Positions 40,107-53,400 of a stretch of DNA of 64,000 nt are shown one piece after another. The notes under the pieces were generated by a model. The model saw only the letters and a program-made list of their open reading frames with translations, did no database searches and was not told the DNA's origin. The stretch comes from Dipetalonema caudispina. Its lineage: Eukaryota > Nematoda > Chromadorea > Rhabditida > Onchocercidae. Position 1 is the first letter of the stretch. The number at the start of each line of letters is the position of its first letter. The translations under genes and the position numbers were made by a program. Where the stretch lies: positions 372,001 to 436,000 of the forward strand of contig JABVXV010000016.1 of NCBI GenBank assembly GCA_013365325.1, written 5' to 3'.

Positions 40107-43100
40107 ATTCATTCGTCGCAAGATCTAACCGTGACATATGATATGAAATTCTAATCTTCGGCGCAAAAAGAAGGCAAAGATACATTCATATCTATATCTT
40201 TATTAAAAAAAACTGAATATTTGTAACAGAAAAAAGACTTCTAAAAACTTACTCTTTAATTAATTCGTGGAATGCGTTAACTCTTGTATTATACAAAAGC
40301 TCCTGTTTAACATTTAGATGCAGATTCAGTACTCTGCTCGTTTCATTTAGGAACCCTATTCGCGTATCTGATGCATCAGATGAATCGTACTACAACAACA
40401 AATAAAGCGATAGCAAAGACTATTACTTTGTAATAACGTATTTTACTCAAAGTTATTAGTTACTTGATTAAAGAAAGGTCGACATAATCCACGGGTAACA
40501 GTAGTTAATTGTTTGTTAAATAGAAATTATTTCATAAACTTGCTATAAATGCCAATTTTTGCAACAGAATTCCCGTGATTCTACAACGAAACAAGAAAAT
40601 CTAACAGCAGTAAGCACATGATAGGAAAGATCTTCATGAAATTCGTTGAGTTTCAAAAGAACAGATTTGAACTGATCCATCATTTTTGAAAAATATAATT
40701 TCTCAGCCAAGAATAACCCCATAGATGGAGATACATGCTCCAACCTGTAAGTGAAGGAAATTTTATTTCAGAATAACAAAAGTCATATTAAACTGAGAGT
40801 GTGTAAAAGCTAATGAAAACAAAATCAAAAAAAAAGTGGAGTTTCACTGCTTTTGTAACAATTTCACTAGTGAAGCATTAATGAACAAAATAATCTAATA
40901 GCCTGGAAATTCTTGTTGGTTAGTTTCGGAATTTTCTTAGCATTAAGCATACGAAATGAGATCCAATAGAATCAAAAAAGCTACCCAGTAACCCAAATTT
41001 TTCTTGCCTTTTCCAAATCACAACAGTCAAGTGCATTTTGCAGTTCCGCTTCTATGCGTTTTCGATTCAGATTTTCTGCCTTTCCTAAAGATTTTTCCTT
41101 AAAACCACGACTTGATGTAACCTGAAATTCAAAAAGTTTATACCTATACGCAAAAATTAATTTGAAGTGGATGCACTATCAAATGTTTTTTAAATAAGTA
41201 AATCAACTTCCCAAAACTGAAAAGTTCTTGAAAATATTGTATAACAAACAGAAAATATTACCTTGTCTAATATGGTTAATTTCATATCCGTGTAATGTTT
41301 GCTTTTTCGAATTTTGGTATCCAAAGATGATTCCTAAAAATCCAAATGTTATGCATTGTTGAACTTCATTCAAAAGAAACCTATGTAGAAACGAGCTTTA
41401 GGTAAGTCGTTATATAGATAAATGATTAAAATAAAAGGCTGGAATTACGAAGTAGCTTTACCTTTTCTGATAATGCAGTTACAAATTGTTTCTTTGACAG
41501 TTCACCGTTCCGATCAAGAGTTTGCAAAAGATCGTCCTTGTCAACTTTCCGAAGAACAATTCGTTTATCAGAAGACCAGAATTCACACATCACTTTAACT
41601 TTATTTAAATCACCCGCAACGATGGCTGTTTTGATTATTTGCATTCCCTTCCCATAATTGTGATTGTTGCTTGCACCAGGTACTAAAACAATTAGCATTC
41701 CTAGATATGAAAAAATTATTATTAAATGAAATCTAATAGAGAGTTGAAAAACTACCAAAAAAGATAGGAAAAGCAAGGTAACAACAAAATGAACTTACAT
41801 GGAAAAAGTAGCCGTAAAAGATAGCAAATAGGAATAAGGCTTTTGTTGTAAACTGACGTATTGAGAACGAGACTTCTCACTTCTCGATATGGAAAAGCCT
41901 CTCCTGCTGAAGAATTCTTCAAAGCCCTTAAAATAAAGAAAAGTGTCAATATGAGTGAAACATGATAAGCAAACAAAATAATAACTAAAAAAATAATAAT
42001 CGCACTACTGACCCATGCAACAGTAGTTGAAGTTGCTGTATTCGTTTCGTTGCCAGCAGATGAGTAATGAGAACGTCAACCACAAAACACTGCAGCGAGT
42101 TGTCATTTTCAATTTTTTTTATCAACTGTGAAAGAGTATCCATATCTCAAATAAAAAATTAACGCAGTTCATAACTTCAATGCATTATTATGTGCTAAAT
42201 GACAATCTTCGAATGCCTGTTTGGCGTTTTCTGTGAAGATCTCCGGTTGTTTAGCAAGAGTACTCCAAGATATTAGCGAATTGGATAAGCACAAGTTGTG
42301 ATGATATTTGTACCTAAGTTTATTTCATCACGGAAGAAAAGGACGGCTATATAGTACTGCTTGAATGAAAATACTGACAGAGCACTGCTGATACAAACAA
42401 CCATACAAATAATGCATTACCTTTCAAAAGAGGAACAATAAACAAATCTTTCACATTTGCAAAATATTTGTCACCGCAAGATTCAATTCCAGTTTTCTGA
42501 AGGGAACGTGCAATTCCTGACAAGTGTTCAACTTTCTTCTCTACTGTATCAGCCTTCATCAACTGAAAGAAAGTGAAAGTTTACACTAAAAAATTTTTTA
42601 GGCAATGCTATCGAAAGTATATGTCAGAGAAAAAATAATTTACTCAAACAGTTGAATATTAAAGTCTGAAAGGTTACCTATAACAACTCACGCCGCATAT
42701 TTCAATTAAAAATGAAAGAGGTTACATAGTATCTTAAAATTTATTAAGTGAAAATAGTTATTTCAATGATTTCTTATAAGTCAGGAAAGTTCTCCCTATT
42801 ACCAGTTAAATTTTATTTATACACATTGAACTGTATTAATGCAAAAAAAAAAAAAAAAAAAAAATGCTTATGTGTATAGCTGAAAATATGGCAAACGAAA
42901 GGATTAAACATTTCCAATTGAGCTCCGTCGAATTCTTCTCTTGATGAATTACTTTAATAACTTTAGAATAATGTGAACCCAGCGGTAGAATCGTTTAAAT
43001 GAAATTTCAACAACTCACCTGATTGAAATGCAATACTGCGACAGGAAGTTCTAAATGAGGACGATTTTGCAGTTCTAAAAAATCAGTCGTTCGCTTGTAA

Positions 43101-46100
43101 ATTGTGAAGAAGTCGTGGAAGTCCTTGGGATTATTTAAAGCTACGTCGTGTAAATAGATTCGAAGTGGATGTCTGCAACAATTTAATATTTACAAATACT
43201 TGAATTAACCCAAGAAATTGCAGATAAAAACAGAAAAGGAAAACGTTTACTTCAAAATACTGCATTTCTGGAAGACTGTACATGCTTTTACAGCTTCTGC
43301 AATCTGCTTCTTTTGAATAGACGATGAGAACTGCCTCGTTAGGATAGATTGCAATTTTGACCTCAAAAAGCACAGCATAGAACATGACGATGTAATCCAT
43401 CAGTAATTGTATGCATTTTTCACTGTTTATATCCAGAATGACAAATTTAAAAATTTAAGAATTTAAAACATACTGATCGGAAATCAAAATAGTAAGACAT
43501 GCATTTAGTATAGTTTCCTAAAGTTTACGGAAGATAATAAAAAGAGACAGAAAAAACCCTACTCAAGCTGGTAAAATCAATTGATCGGAATAATTTATCT
43601 TTATTACTGTCATCGACTTCAGAAGTACGAAGGGTTAAATTCAAAAACTTATTGGTAAAAATAGGAAAAAATAAATAAACATACCGCTTTTCAATGTTTG
43701 AAATAAAATCAAGCAATATCGCAGCTGCAACAATATTCTCTTCTTTCTTACTTAAAAATCTGCGGATTTTATCGTAAACTATGGACTCCCACTGCTTGTC
43801 CATATCTTCTGATAAAGATGCAAGGAAGCTTTTTAGCTAGAAATAAAATTAGTTAAAATTGAGCGGATTAAATAAAAAATAAAAACACGTCTGATTCATA
43901 CTTCCCAGCATAAAAACCAGTTCTAGAGGTAACGACACATACATACCTTTACAGTTGCTTCTAAATTCCCCTTTCCAGCAAGAGAAAATAATAATTCATA
44001 TAACGAAATCTGGTGCTTCTCTATGAAACTATTAATATCCGCAATGTCATCCAGAAACTGAAAGTATATATCCCCGCAACTAGTAATAAAATTTCTCCAA
44101 TATTGATTATTATGTCATATAAACAGATAAACAGAACAAATGTAATAAAATTTATCACTTCTGACCTCTAGAACATTCTCGCCATCAAAGTGTTCAGCTT
44201 TTGCCAATGTATAAGCCATCTTCAAGCTATCTGCCAAGGACATATTACTTGCAACATGCTGAAAGAAAATACTTTAAAGACAAAAAAGAAAATGTAACAA
44301 TGAGATATTTTTTCTGACGAACCCTTATTAAAAGTCAAAAACGAAGGCCGTGAGAAATGCTTACTTCAATAACTGATTTCGCTTTCTCATCCTGACCTGA
44401 GCTCGTCAAACTATAAACCATAGATTCAAGTACTTGACTCGGTAGCTCTATTCCAATATTTCTGACATGGCTGATTATTTCACTGAAAACGAAATTGCAA
44501 CTATAAAATAGAACAATCTTGATATTGAGAAAATAAATCAGTTTCTCAAAAGTCAAATGCAGGAGATCTTTCTTGGAACATATTAGAAAGAATTTGTTAC
44601 TGTCAGCAAACCGATGTAGTCGAATGATTATGAGTAGATGTAGAGAGTGTACCGAATTAGTGATCATTAGTGCATCCAACAAAGGTCACAGTTAGCTCAA
44701 CTACCGAAAATTTTTTGAAGCAAAGATGAATGCAAATATATATATATATATATGTACACAGAAAGAGAGGTCATTTTGCAGAAAAATCTCACACTATTCC
44801 TTTTAAATCGGCTTTCCCCGCATAAATTCGAGAGAGCTGGCCGTATGTTTGAGCATCGGGAACAAATCCATCTGATTCGAACTGTTTCAATGTTTCTACT
44901 ACATCGACATCAACCTGATTATCAATCTTAGCAGCAAGCAGAGCATTTCGAGCAGTAACACCTAACACAACACCTATAAATATAAACGTACTGATTTTTC
45001 CCGTTTTCCAGATATAACAAACTCAGAAAACTCTCAAAACTGAAAATCTATTTAAAATCCAAATGTTAGCAAGTAATTATATAATTATACGGTTGTGTTT
45101 TTTAGACCCTTCATTTATATGAAATTTACGTGCAATCGAGTAATGAGAAGTTCGAAAAAAATAGTTAAAGAATGCATCTAAAGGGAAGAACAGTAAAACT
45201 ATAACATTCCGCTAACCCTTAAGACTCATAATAAATTTAAACAGCAATGACCCAGAATTTGATCTGGCTAAATCAGCGAACTTTCGATAAGCCAACCTCT
45301 CATTTTAAGGATATGAAGTAAACGATTAGTATATTCGTTTCTTTGCGCTGCGGATAACATTTGACATCGACATCCAGTGGCATTTATAAGAAGAGTAATT
45401 TCTGAATCAACTAATTTCCTAACATTGCATTTAAGGTCATTCAGCATATAAAGTGCTTTCTCAAGATGTGCTTCTGTCACCAAGTAGTTCCATTCAATAC
45501 TGAAAAATTACAGTTATGAATACAGTGAAACAAAAAGGAAAATACTATAAAAGAAAGGCAAAAGATTTTTAGTGGAAAATTCAGTATCCATGTTGCTTTC
45601 TTTAACTTATCAGTGCATATGCAAGATGTCTAATTCGGCGTGTGTTCAAGAGATTGCCGTAAGAACATTTAATGAAACTTCAGCTTTGTCTGGAAAAATC
45701 GCAACAGAAACAGCAAAAGATTAACCGAAAAAAAAATTCTTTTCTTTTTCTATCAAAAGTCGGAAAAAATTAACTCAAAATCAAGATACCTGTCAATGAC
45801 GTCATAAATGTCTTTCTGCTGATCGACTTGTAAACGCTTAATATGTTTTTTGAAAAGGCTTAGCTCCAAGTAGTTCATGTGAGAATGTTGCGACTTATCC
45901 AAAGAATCTAGTGGCCGTTTTGAATCGTAAGATTCCTAAAAATATCTAGTAGAATATTTTGGAAAAACTCAAATGTTTGTCTCAGTTATAAGAACACTGT
46001 TTCTAGAACAAGAATTTATCTACAAAAATTTGAATACCAATGAATTTGTAATTAATATCGAAGGTCCAACTGCTTTACCGCTATCCCGGTTGATAGAAAC

Positions 46101-46341
46101 AGTGGTTCGCTTTCTTATATCTTCTGTAATTCCCTTCCTGCATAGCCTAAACGAAAATGATTTCAGTGAGATGCTGGAAACAACGATGGTGTTACTTGGA
46201 GATAAAAGTAAAGCTTATTAATCAGTCGATAAAGCATTAGAAGTACTAAACAATATGCAAAACTTCCTGAAGGTTAAACAAAGATAAATGAGAAATAAAC
46301 GAATACGATTTTGCGGCCCGAACTCTTGCTATCATGAACAT
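38945..46341 (-). CDS. LRPPRC: LRPPRC-like mitochondrial pentatricopeptide-repeat protein
   Basis: A long gene of roughly two dozen short exons, about 1,000 residues. It starts with a short presequence exon (MFMIARVRAAKSYS, ATG at 46341), joined in phase to an exon near 46020-46135 (KGITEDIRKRTTVSINRD) and to one at about 45791-45938. PPR-type helix pairs follow, for example LKQFESDGFVPDAQTYGQLS with RIYAGKADLKG near 44810-44920. Further helical exons run to the last one, about 38945-39098, ending FGITDDENAQLS. The LRPPRC family stabilises and helps polyadenylate mitochondrial mRNAs together with SLIRP; the C. elegans homologue is mma-1. Family assignment rests on the presequence, PPR repeats, size and exon density, so another large metazoan PPR protein is not excluded. 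I did not verify every internal junction. The exact donor of exon 1 has three in-frame options. Confidence 0.75.
40076..40101 (+). repeat. Poly-A run; poly-U tract before an LRPPRC exon
   Basis: About 26 A in a row on the plus strand. In the minus-strand transcript this is a U run ending directly at the acceptor TTTTGCAG of the exon that encodes GNLSQALDLLK. Confidence 0.7.
42843..42864 (+). repeat. Poly-A run, 22 bases
   Basis: Homopolymer within an intron of the LRPPRC-like gene, not adjacent to an exon that I recognised. Confidence 0.8.
44737..44752 (+). repeat. AT dinucleotide microsatellite
   Basis: About eight uninterrupted AT units in an intron of the LRPPRC-like gene. Confidence 0.8.
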
Positions 46342-46382
46342 CCTTCAAATTATATGTAGAGAATATCGTCAAACATTTGGAA

Positions 46383-46384
46383 CT
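46383..46384 (-). promoter_or_regulatory. Candidate SL acceptor of the LRPPRC-like gene, with short uORF
   Basis: The acceptor CTTGCTTTTTCAG precedes the presequence ATG by 41 bases. Between them lies an ATG opening an 8-codon upstream frame that stops before the main start. Confidence 0.4.
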
Positions 46385-47487
46385 GAAAAAGCAAGAATAA
46401 CACACTGGGCACAATTTACAATCAGTAAAGCGTTTAACACTATCTCCAAAGCTTTGAAATAAAAGACTATTGCCGTGACAAATTTCAATTGAAAAACTAT
46501 GAATAATCAACACTTAAACTATCACTTATCATATTGAGTATTACATAAACAATGATGAAATGAACTCTGAAATTTAACGAGTTATTTGATATTACGATAA
46601 ATCCCATTTCATTCATATACTTTTCTTTTGCCGTAACTGATTGCCTGTGAGAATACTCATGAATTTAAATCTTCTGATCTCCGCTAAAATTAACAAAAGT
46701 TATGTCGTATCACTGATTACACCACAATCTTGATTTGATGAGTAGCATAGCCATCGTTGTTTATACGATGAACCAATATAAAAGAACAAACCATATTCAT
46801 TTATCCTTGGACTGTCATAAGATAATAAAAAGGGCAGTCTTGCGAAAGCAAACATATAATGTTATTCAACATCAAACAAACTTCACTCTATTCATATATT
46901 CCACCTTCATTATAATATTCTTTCTTTCAAAACATGTTCGTTTCGCTTTATTCAAATTAACATTTATGCCTAAATTAACATTTCCTTAAAATTCCATTCT
47001 AGATTTGAACTAATATCACAGACTCAGGCTTCTTAATTCACAACCTCGCAAATATCAAGTTAAGAAAACCAGAAGCAAATATATAAGTTAACATGTTGTG
47101 ATAAACAGGAAGTGAAAAAATAGTAACATCTATCCCACCATGGTAGTATTATGACAAATTATATAGATACGATTCTACAACAAAAGAAACAGTGATGAAT
47201 GAAGCAAACACTACATCTAAAGAAATATGCAGAAGGCAAGAAACATTTTCCGGTAACTAGAATGACGCATAACTTTAAAATTTTTTAAGCTTTATTTCGA
47301 AATGAGCAATATATAAGAGAATGTCAAAACTGCCAAATAAAGCCTAGTAAAAAAAAGCATACAGTTTGCTCCTAAACGTCGATCAAATCCTAAGAACTGT
47401 TAACAATGCCTAAATTAATTTTTATGAATTATAAATAAGCATTGAAACTTGAGCAACACGCTGCTTGTCATAGTCGTACAGGCTAAA
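46385..47487. other. Intergenic gap between Drosha and the LRPPRC-like gene
   Basis: About 1.1 kb of AT-rich sequence. Open frames (for example plus strand 46735-46989) have no splice context or recognisable domain. Confidence 0.5.
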
Positions 47488-50400
47488 CTAAATGAGACAA
47501 CCATCAGCATCGAACTTGAGGTCAAGTAATGAAATGATTTGTGGCCTGGAAGTTTGAGTATCATCAATAAGTGATGATCCAGCGTCCGGTTGCAAACTAT
47601 GAGTTGAGTCAAACAGGGTACGTTGTTTTGTCCGATCAGTAGGCTCGCATTTCCTTAAAAATAACTATGTAATCAGAATTTTCATCATTTCAGGTTATTC
47701 TGCCTCAATTTGCATTGAAAATGGTTTAAGTCAAAATTCGAAGTAGAATGCTCTGTAATTCACAATGAGATAGTGTTACGCTTTATCAAATCTCAAATAC
47801 TATAAGGAAAGTAAACAGAAAAGAAAAAAAAAAACTTACACTTTGGTAATTGGACCATTATCACGTCTGTTATACACCATACCGTGTTTAGCTGTATTTT
47901 TCAGTGTTGGAAAGAGATCAGATCTTTTTATCAAAGCATTCTCTGCAGCACGCATTTGAGCTAACTGCATTGTATGCCCACATCCTACCGCTAATCGTTT
48001 CTTTCTGAAATATTGCTAATACCGATATTAAGTTTGTGCATATTCACATCAAGCTATTAAACTGATGTAAAAGTAACAGCAAAAATGCACTGATTGTGAT
48101 GGTGATTATTTTGATTAACAAAGATCATGTTTGTCCCTGTTAACAAGGATTCCAATTGAATTACTGCAACCAGAAAAAACGAAATCAACATTAACAGAAT
48201 CAAGAAAAGCTAGTAAGATTGAATGAGTAAGTGAAATGCAAAAAAAAAAAAAGAAAAAATAGAGCAATATTGTCAAGTGCCTTTAAATAATAAAGAAAGA
48301 TGACGGCAGAAACAGCCAGCAGTCTCTTGATTTGGAAGTAATAAAAAAAAACGGTTTCACAATAAAAAATTAAAAATTAAGATCATAACTGTAAAAATAT
48401 TACTACGTAGATGGAAATAAATTGTACAGTATTACCTGAAATAAACGGCAACCTTGTATATCCTCGTATTAGTCGGACCTTCAACAGCTATTGTCCTATA
48501 TTCCGGTATATCTGGTTCACCACCATCCATTTGTCGTAGAGTTAGGCAACACTGTTGTAACTGTGATTTCGGATCGTTCCAATGCTGGGCAATAATAAAA
48601 AACTGAAAAAGATAACTAAGTGAATTCAAAATAAAGGAAAAAGATCAATCGATGCTGTTTACAAATCATTTCAGCACTTTAAGAAAAAAATCATCTAAAG
48701 AAATGGATAACTAAATGACCATGTTAGCAGCACTTTCAGTAAAAGACATAAAAAATGAATCAAAAACGTACTTTTAAACGAGGGAAGAAACAAATTCTAC
48801 AGAAAACTTTGCAATAGTCGAATCCACGATCAACATAAAGAGCACCAAGAAATGCTAAATAGAGAACAATGAATCATGGAATGTACCAGACAACTGTTCT
48901 TGTTCCGCTAACAAACATTAATGTCAGAAATCAGAACTTTTTGAATCCAGTTTCTCAAACACTAAATGAATATGAATATGGATAACATTATACAGCTGGA
49001 TAACAATCCTCAGCAATTATCATCACAATTCAGCTTTACTTATGATAATGAATCTGTATAATTCATATATATAGAGGACATACCCTCAACAAGATCAGCC
49101 TTGTCTTTTACTCTTAATACTGGCAGCCCACTTTTCTGCATAACTTTTGGTGTAACCAAATATTTCGTCATGCCAATGTCATCACAAATCACAGATTGTG
49201 TCTAAAAATAGATCAACACAGTGTATTGGGTTTTTTGAGCGTATTGGTCGTATTACTTATGCTTTTAGGCCGTTCAAAAGTTCTCAGGAAAATTCTCGAT
49301 ACAGAACATATTTATATGATAACATATGATGATGTCATCAGGATGTATCATGATAAAATGTTGAATTCATGATTTTAAAATGTGAAAACATGGTTACTAA
49401 TAAATTAAAAAATCAGCCACCGCAAAAAGAGGAAAATACCGAAAATGTCTAAAAAGTTGAAAACTCTGGAGTATTGGTTGGAACTTACTCTGTTGCTAAC
49501 CAAACAAGTGCGCAATATTGACAAGTGACCTTCATGATGGTATGGAAAGTGCTTATAAAGATAATCTGTTGTTATCAACTGTAAAACCGTATCTCCAAGA
49601 AATTCCAGACGTTGATTGTGGCCCCTGAAACACTTTCAAAAATTTTATACCAATTATAATTACGATTGGTCAATTTTTGCACGAAATTTCCGAGAAACCT
49701 CAATTCTGTACATTTGAAAATATTGCACAAGGTGAAATCAAATACCCACAGAGTGAGATTGTTGAAGCCAATATTTCTTCTAGTGAAAGCTTTGGCAAGC
49801 ACTCTTATATGTTTAAAAGTAACTCCGATGTTTTTTTCCAACTCTGTGAGTAATTGAAGCGCTGGTACATCATTTATCAAATGACGATCTCCATTTGGAT
49901 TATCTCGCTGAAAATCAAAATTGACGTTTTGAGGACAGTAAACAACATTAGAAAAACTGATGAAAATCTTAAAACAAGAAAGAAAAATGTTGGCTATTCT
50001 ACTTTAAAAGATTTAATTTTGAAAATCTAAAGCACTGAAAAAAAGTGCTTCTAAATGATTTGTATTTTATTCTTACCCAAGAAAAATAATTTTAAAATAA
50101 ATATTTTAACTTCAATTTTTGAAAGAGACCAGACCATTTTAAAACCCATATCATTATAAAAATTCTAAAGCTGAACACTGATTTCGAAAAGTTTTCTTTG
50201 TAAGAATAAAACAAAACAAAATCCATCATTAATAATTTCTAAAAAAATTTTTTAAATTAAGGAATAAATCCAATTTACCTTTAGAGGATGGTCTTCCAAA
50301 TCAAACCATGTAGAAAGTAATTCCTTCGAATCAGCAAACATAGCGTGGCCAAAAATTCTTAAAAAGATTAATTAATTTAATAAGACCACAACAAAAATAA

Positions 50401-53400
50401 AGTTATTATAAGATAAAATGACAAACCTATCACATTCATCAATCCCAGCATCAAGATAAATCGCAGCCATCATTGCTTCAAAAGCATTTGCCATCGCGTG
50501 CCTAAGATCAGATTCATGACATAAGTCAGGTCCATGCGCATACAACATGAACTCATCCAGGCCTATTTTCTAAAAAAGTTTGGTATACTCTAAAAAAGTG
50601 TATCATTTTGAACAAAACCGAATTTCGCGTCCAGCAGCATACGAAACATTATTGCTGCTTTTGAGCATTTCAAAAATTCAAAAAAAAACCTTAGCAAGAA
50701 CAGCAAGATTTTTATTTTGAACCATTGTCGAACGGTAAGTGGCCAAACCGCCTTCATCAAGTTCGCTGAACATGTAAAATAAATGAATAGTGGTGATAAA
50801 TTCAATGACAGCATCGCCCAAAAATTCGAGTCGTTCGTTATGATTCAGTGGTGACTGTTCTGCTTTTTTTGAACCCAATTTCGACATAATCTCCATTAAG
50901 GTATGGAATCCTAAAATTAAACTGAACTCAACTCAACCTGGAGTAGCAAGATATTTGCATTCATAATTCGATCTGTAAGGCTATCAATAAATCAGATAAG
51001 AGAACTTCGAAATTTTTGACGATTGTAAGAACACAAGTACCTCGCTTCTTGGCACTTAACTGTTGTTGCACCAAACGATCATGCACTCGTTGCTTAGAAG
51101 AACGCACACCACAATTGTTAAGCGTATTACGAGCATGATCACTATTAGTACCATAATTAGTACGATATGATGGATGGGTCAGTGCTAACTCCAAAAGTGA
51201 ACGGTTCTGCAAAACTATGTAAATTAAGTGAGATGTTTTTTCCTTTTACTGGCATTAAAGTGACTATTATAATATAGAAAACAAGTAGTAAGATTCGAAT
51301 CATTTTTATTATTCAGGCAAAAACGAAAAAGGATGCAAAACCTTGAAAACATAGTGAATGCGTTCTTGCTCGTATACTTGCAGAGACCACTGGAAACGCA
51401 CATGTGCACAGGCAAGAATTAGGAGTAAACCATGCTGGAAACATTACAACCTGAATATTTTAACAAACAGTGATTTAGATAGTAGCTAAATATATCGTAA
51501 ACACACCTGTACAATATCAGGAAATAGTCCTGTATTATAAAAATCGCGAGATGATACTGACATAACAAAGTCACGCTTCAGCTGACTGAAAAATAAACAG
51601 AGAAGATTAAATAACTTTTAAAATGCATGAATCATAAAATAAGTGTACATAAATCATAAACTAAGAAAATGAAGAAAACTGTTTTTTTGCATCAGTTTTC
51701 ATTTACTTGAATTAATCCAAACTGCAGTCTCTGCAACAGCAATACAGCTAGAATATCTAAAAAACAGAGAAAAGAGAAGCAAAAGAGTAACTACCTATCA
51801 TTACGCAATGCTTTTAATTGCGAAGCTTTTTGCGCAAGCTTCCCTCTTTCCTCCGCACTTACACGAGGTTTCATCGCAAGAATTTTGCGCATTCGCAAGT
51901 ATTCCTTCGACATTTTTTGATACCTAAAATAACAAGGTTCATATAAAACTGGGTATTGATAAGATTTGGATGTAGAAAATTCGAATTTAATCACGTATCG
52001 GGAAATCACTCACTCAGCATTCGAATTATAAGTATGAGAAGAAGGCCTCACACCAAAATGAGTGATCAACGGAAAGAGAGTATCTGAATTGTTGGGCAGA
52101 AAATCCGGTCTATCAATAAGATCTACCCGAATTGTCGATGGCCTCTGAAAGAGGGGTAACTGAACATGAAAGAATCTCAAAAAATAATAAATTTTATGTC
52201 CTTTGCGCGAAATAAGATTTCGAAAAAAGTTCATAGCCAAAAATATACTTATTTTAGCATTAGGATAAAATGCTAGTATATTTAAACCCAATAAATTTTA
52301 AGAACAATTAATTTACCTTATTTGCATTCATAACCAAGGAACCACGCACATTTTCAGCAAATTCGCGAAAAGCATCAGCATCCTGCTTAAGAACATGAGC
52401 TTCAGATTCTGTTACAAGACAATGATAGCTCTCAATCAGGTAAGTCATTACAACGGACATTGGTAATATTTCTTTCCCGCCACCTGAAAGCATTTACCAT
52501 ATCAAGACTATTACCGCAAAAACTGCATTGTATATTTCAAATAGGTTTACCATATCAAGACTCTTCACAAAAACAGCGTGCAAAAACAACTGAAAAAACG
52601 CGAGAACGGTAGAAGCAATCACCTGGAAGGTTGCAAACAAATCTCGGCATACAGTGATAGTAAGGACAACCATCGGTATTATCAAGAGGATATTTTTTCA
52701 AATCATACATTTCCATAATGTCGATAAACAAATAATGATGAAATAATTCCAAGTCTTCTATTGTAAAATTCTGTAAAACATTCGGAGAATAAGAAATTTG
52801 CTTCAAGAAGTTTAAGTCCTATTATTTCATTCCGAGCAAAATAATAGCTTCGAACTTTCTCCAAACTTCCCAGACAGAAATTATTTGAAAAATCGAAGTC
52901 GTTTGAGGAATGAAAATACAAACAAAAAAAGATAGAGTCAAATGTAAAATATATGAATAAGAAAACAACCGTTGGAATATTTTCCTCCATAAATTTGATG
53001 TTATATTCACTTGTCCACTTTGACAACGGTGTTTGGGGAAAATTCGACGGAAGCGACTTATGAAAAAATACAGAAAAGCCTTCCAGCTCATAAATTCTAT
53101 CACGGTAGTTGATTTTTGTTGAACGGCGAACAACAGTGTTTGGATTGGGTTCAGTATAAAGTATATAGTGCCACAAGCGATGTGAATTACTGAAAAAATA
53201 AACAACTTTTAATTGCTATGACCACTACGCATTTCGGCAGCATCACGTTTCATTCCTGCCCACTAATAGTAGAATTTCTTTCATATACGAAAAAGTTATA
53301 CACAAAGAAGTGAAAAAAAAACAGCTTTGAATCTTAATATTAACCTTGAGCTCAAATCGCATTTTTCGATAACAGTTTCTCCAGCATATTTATTATGACG

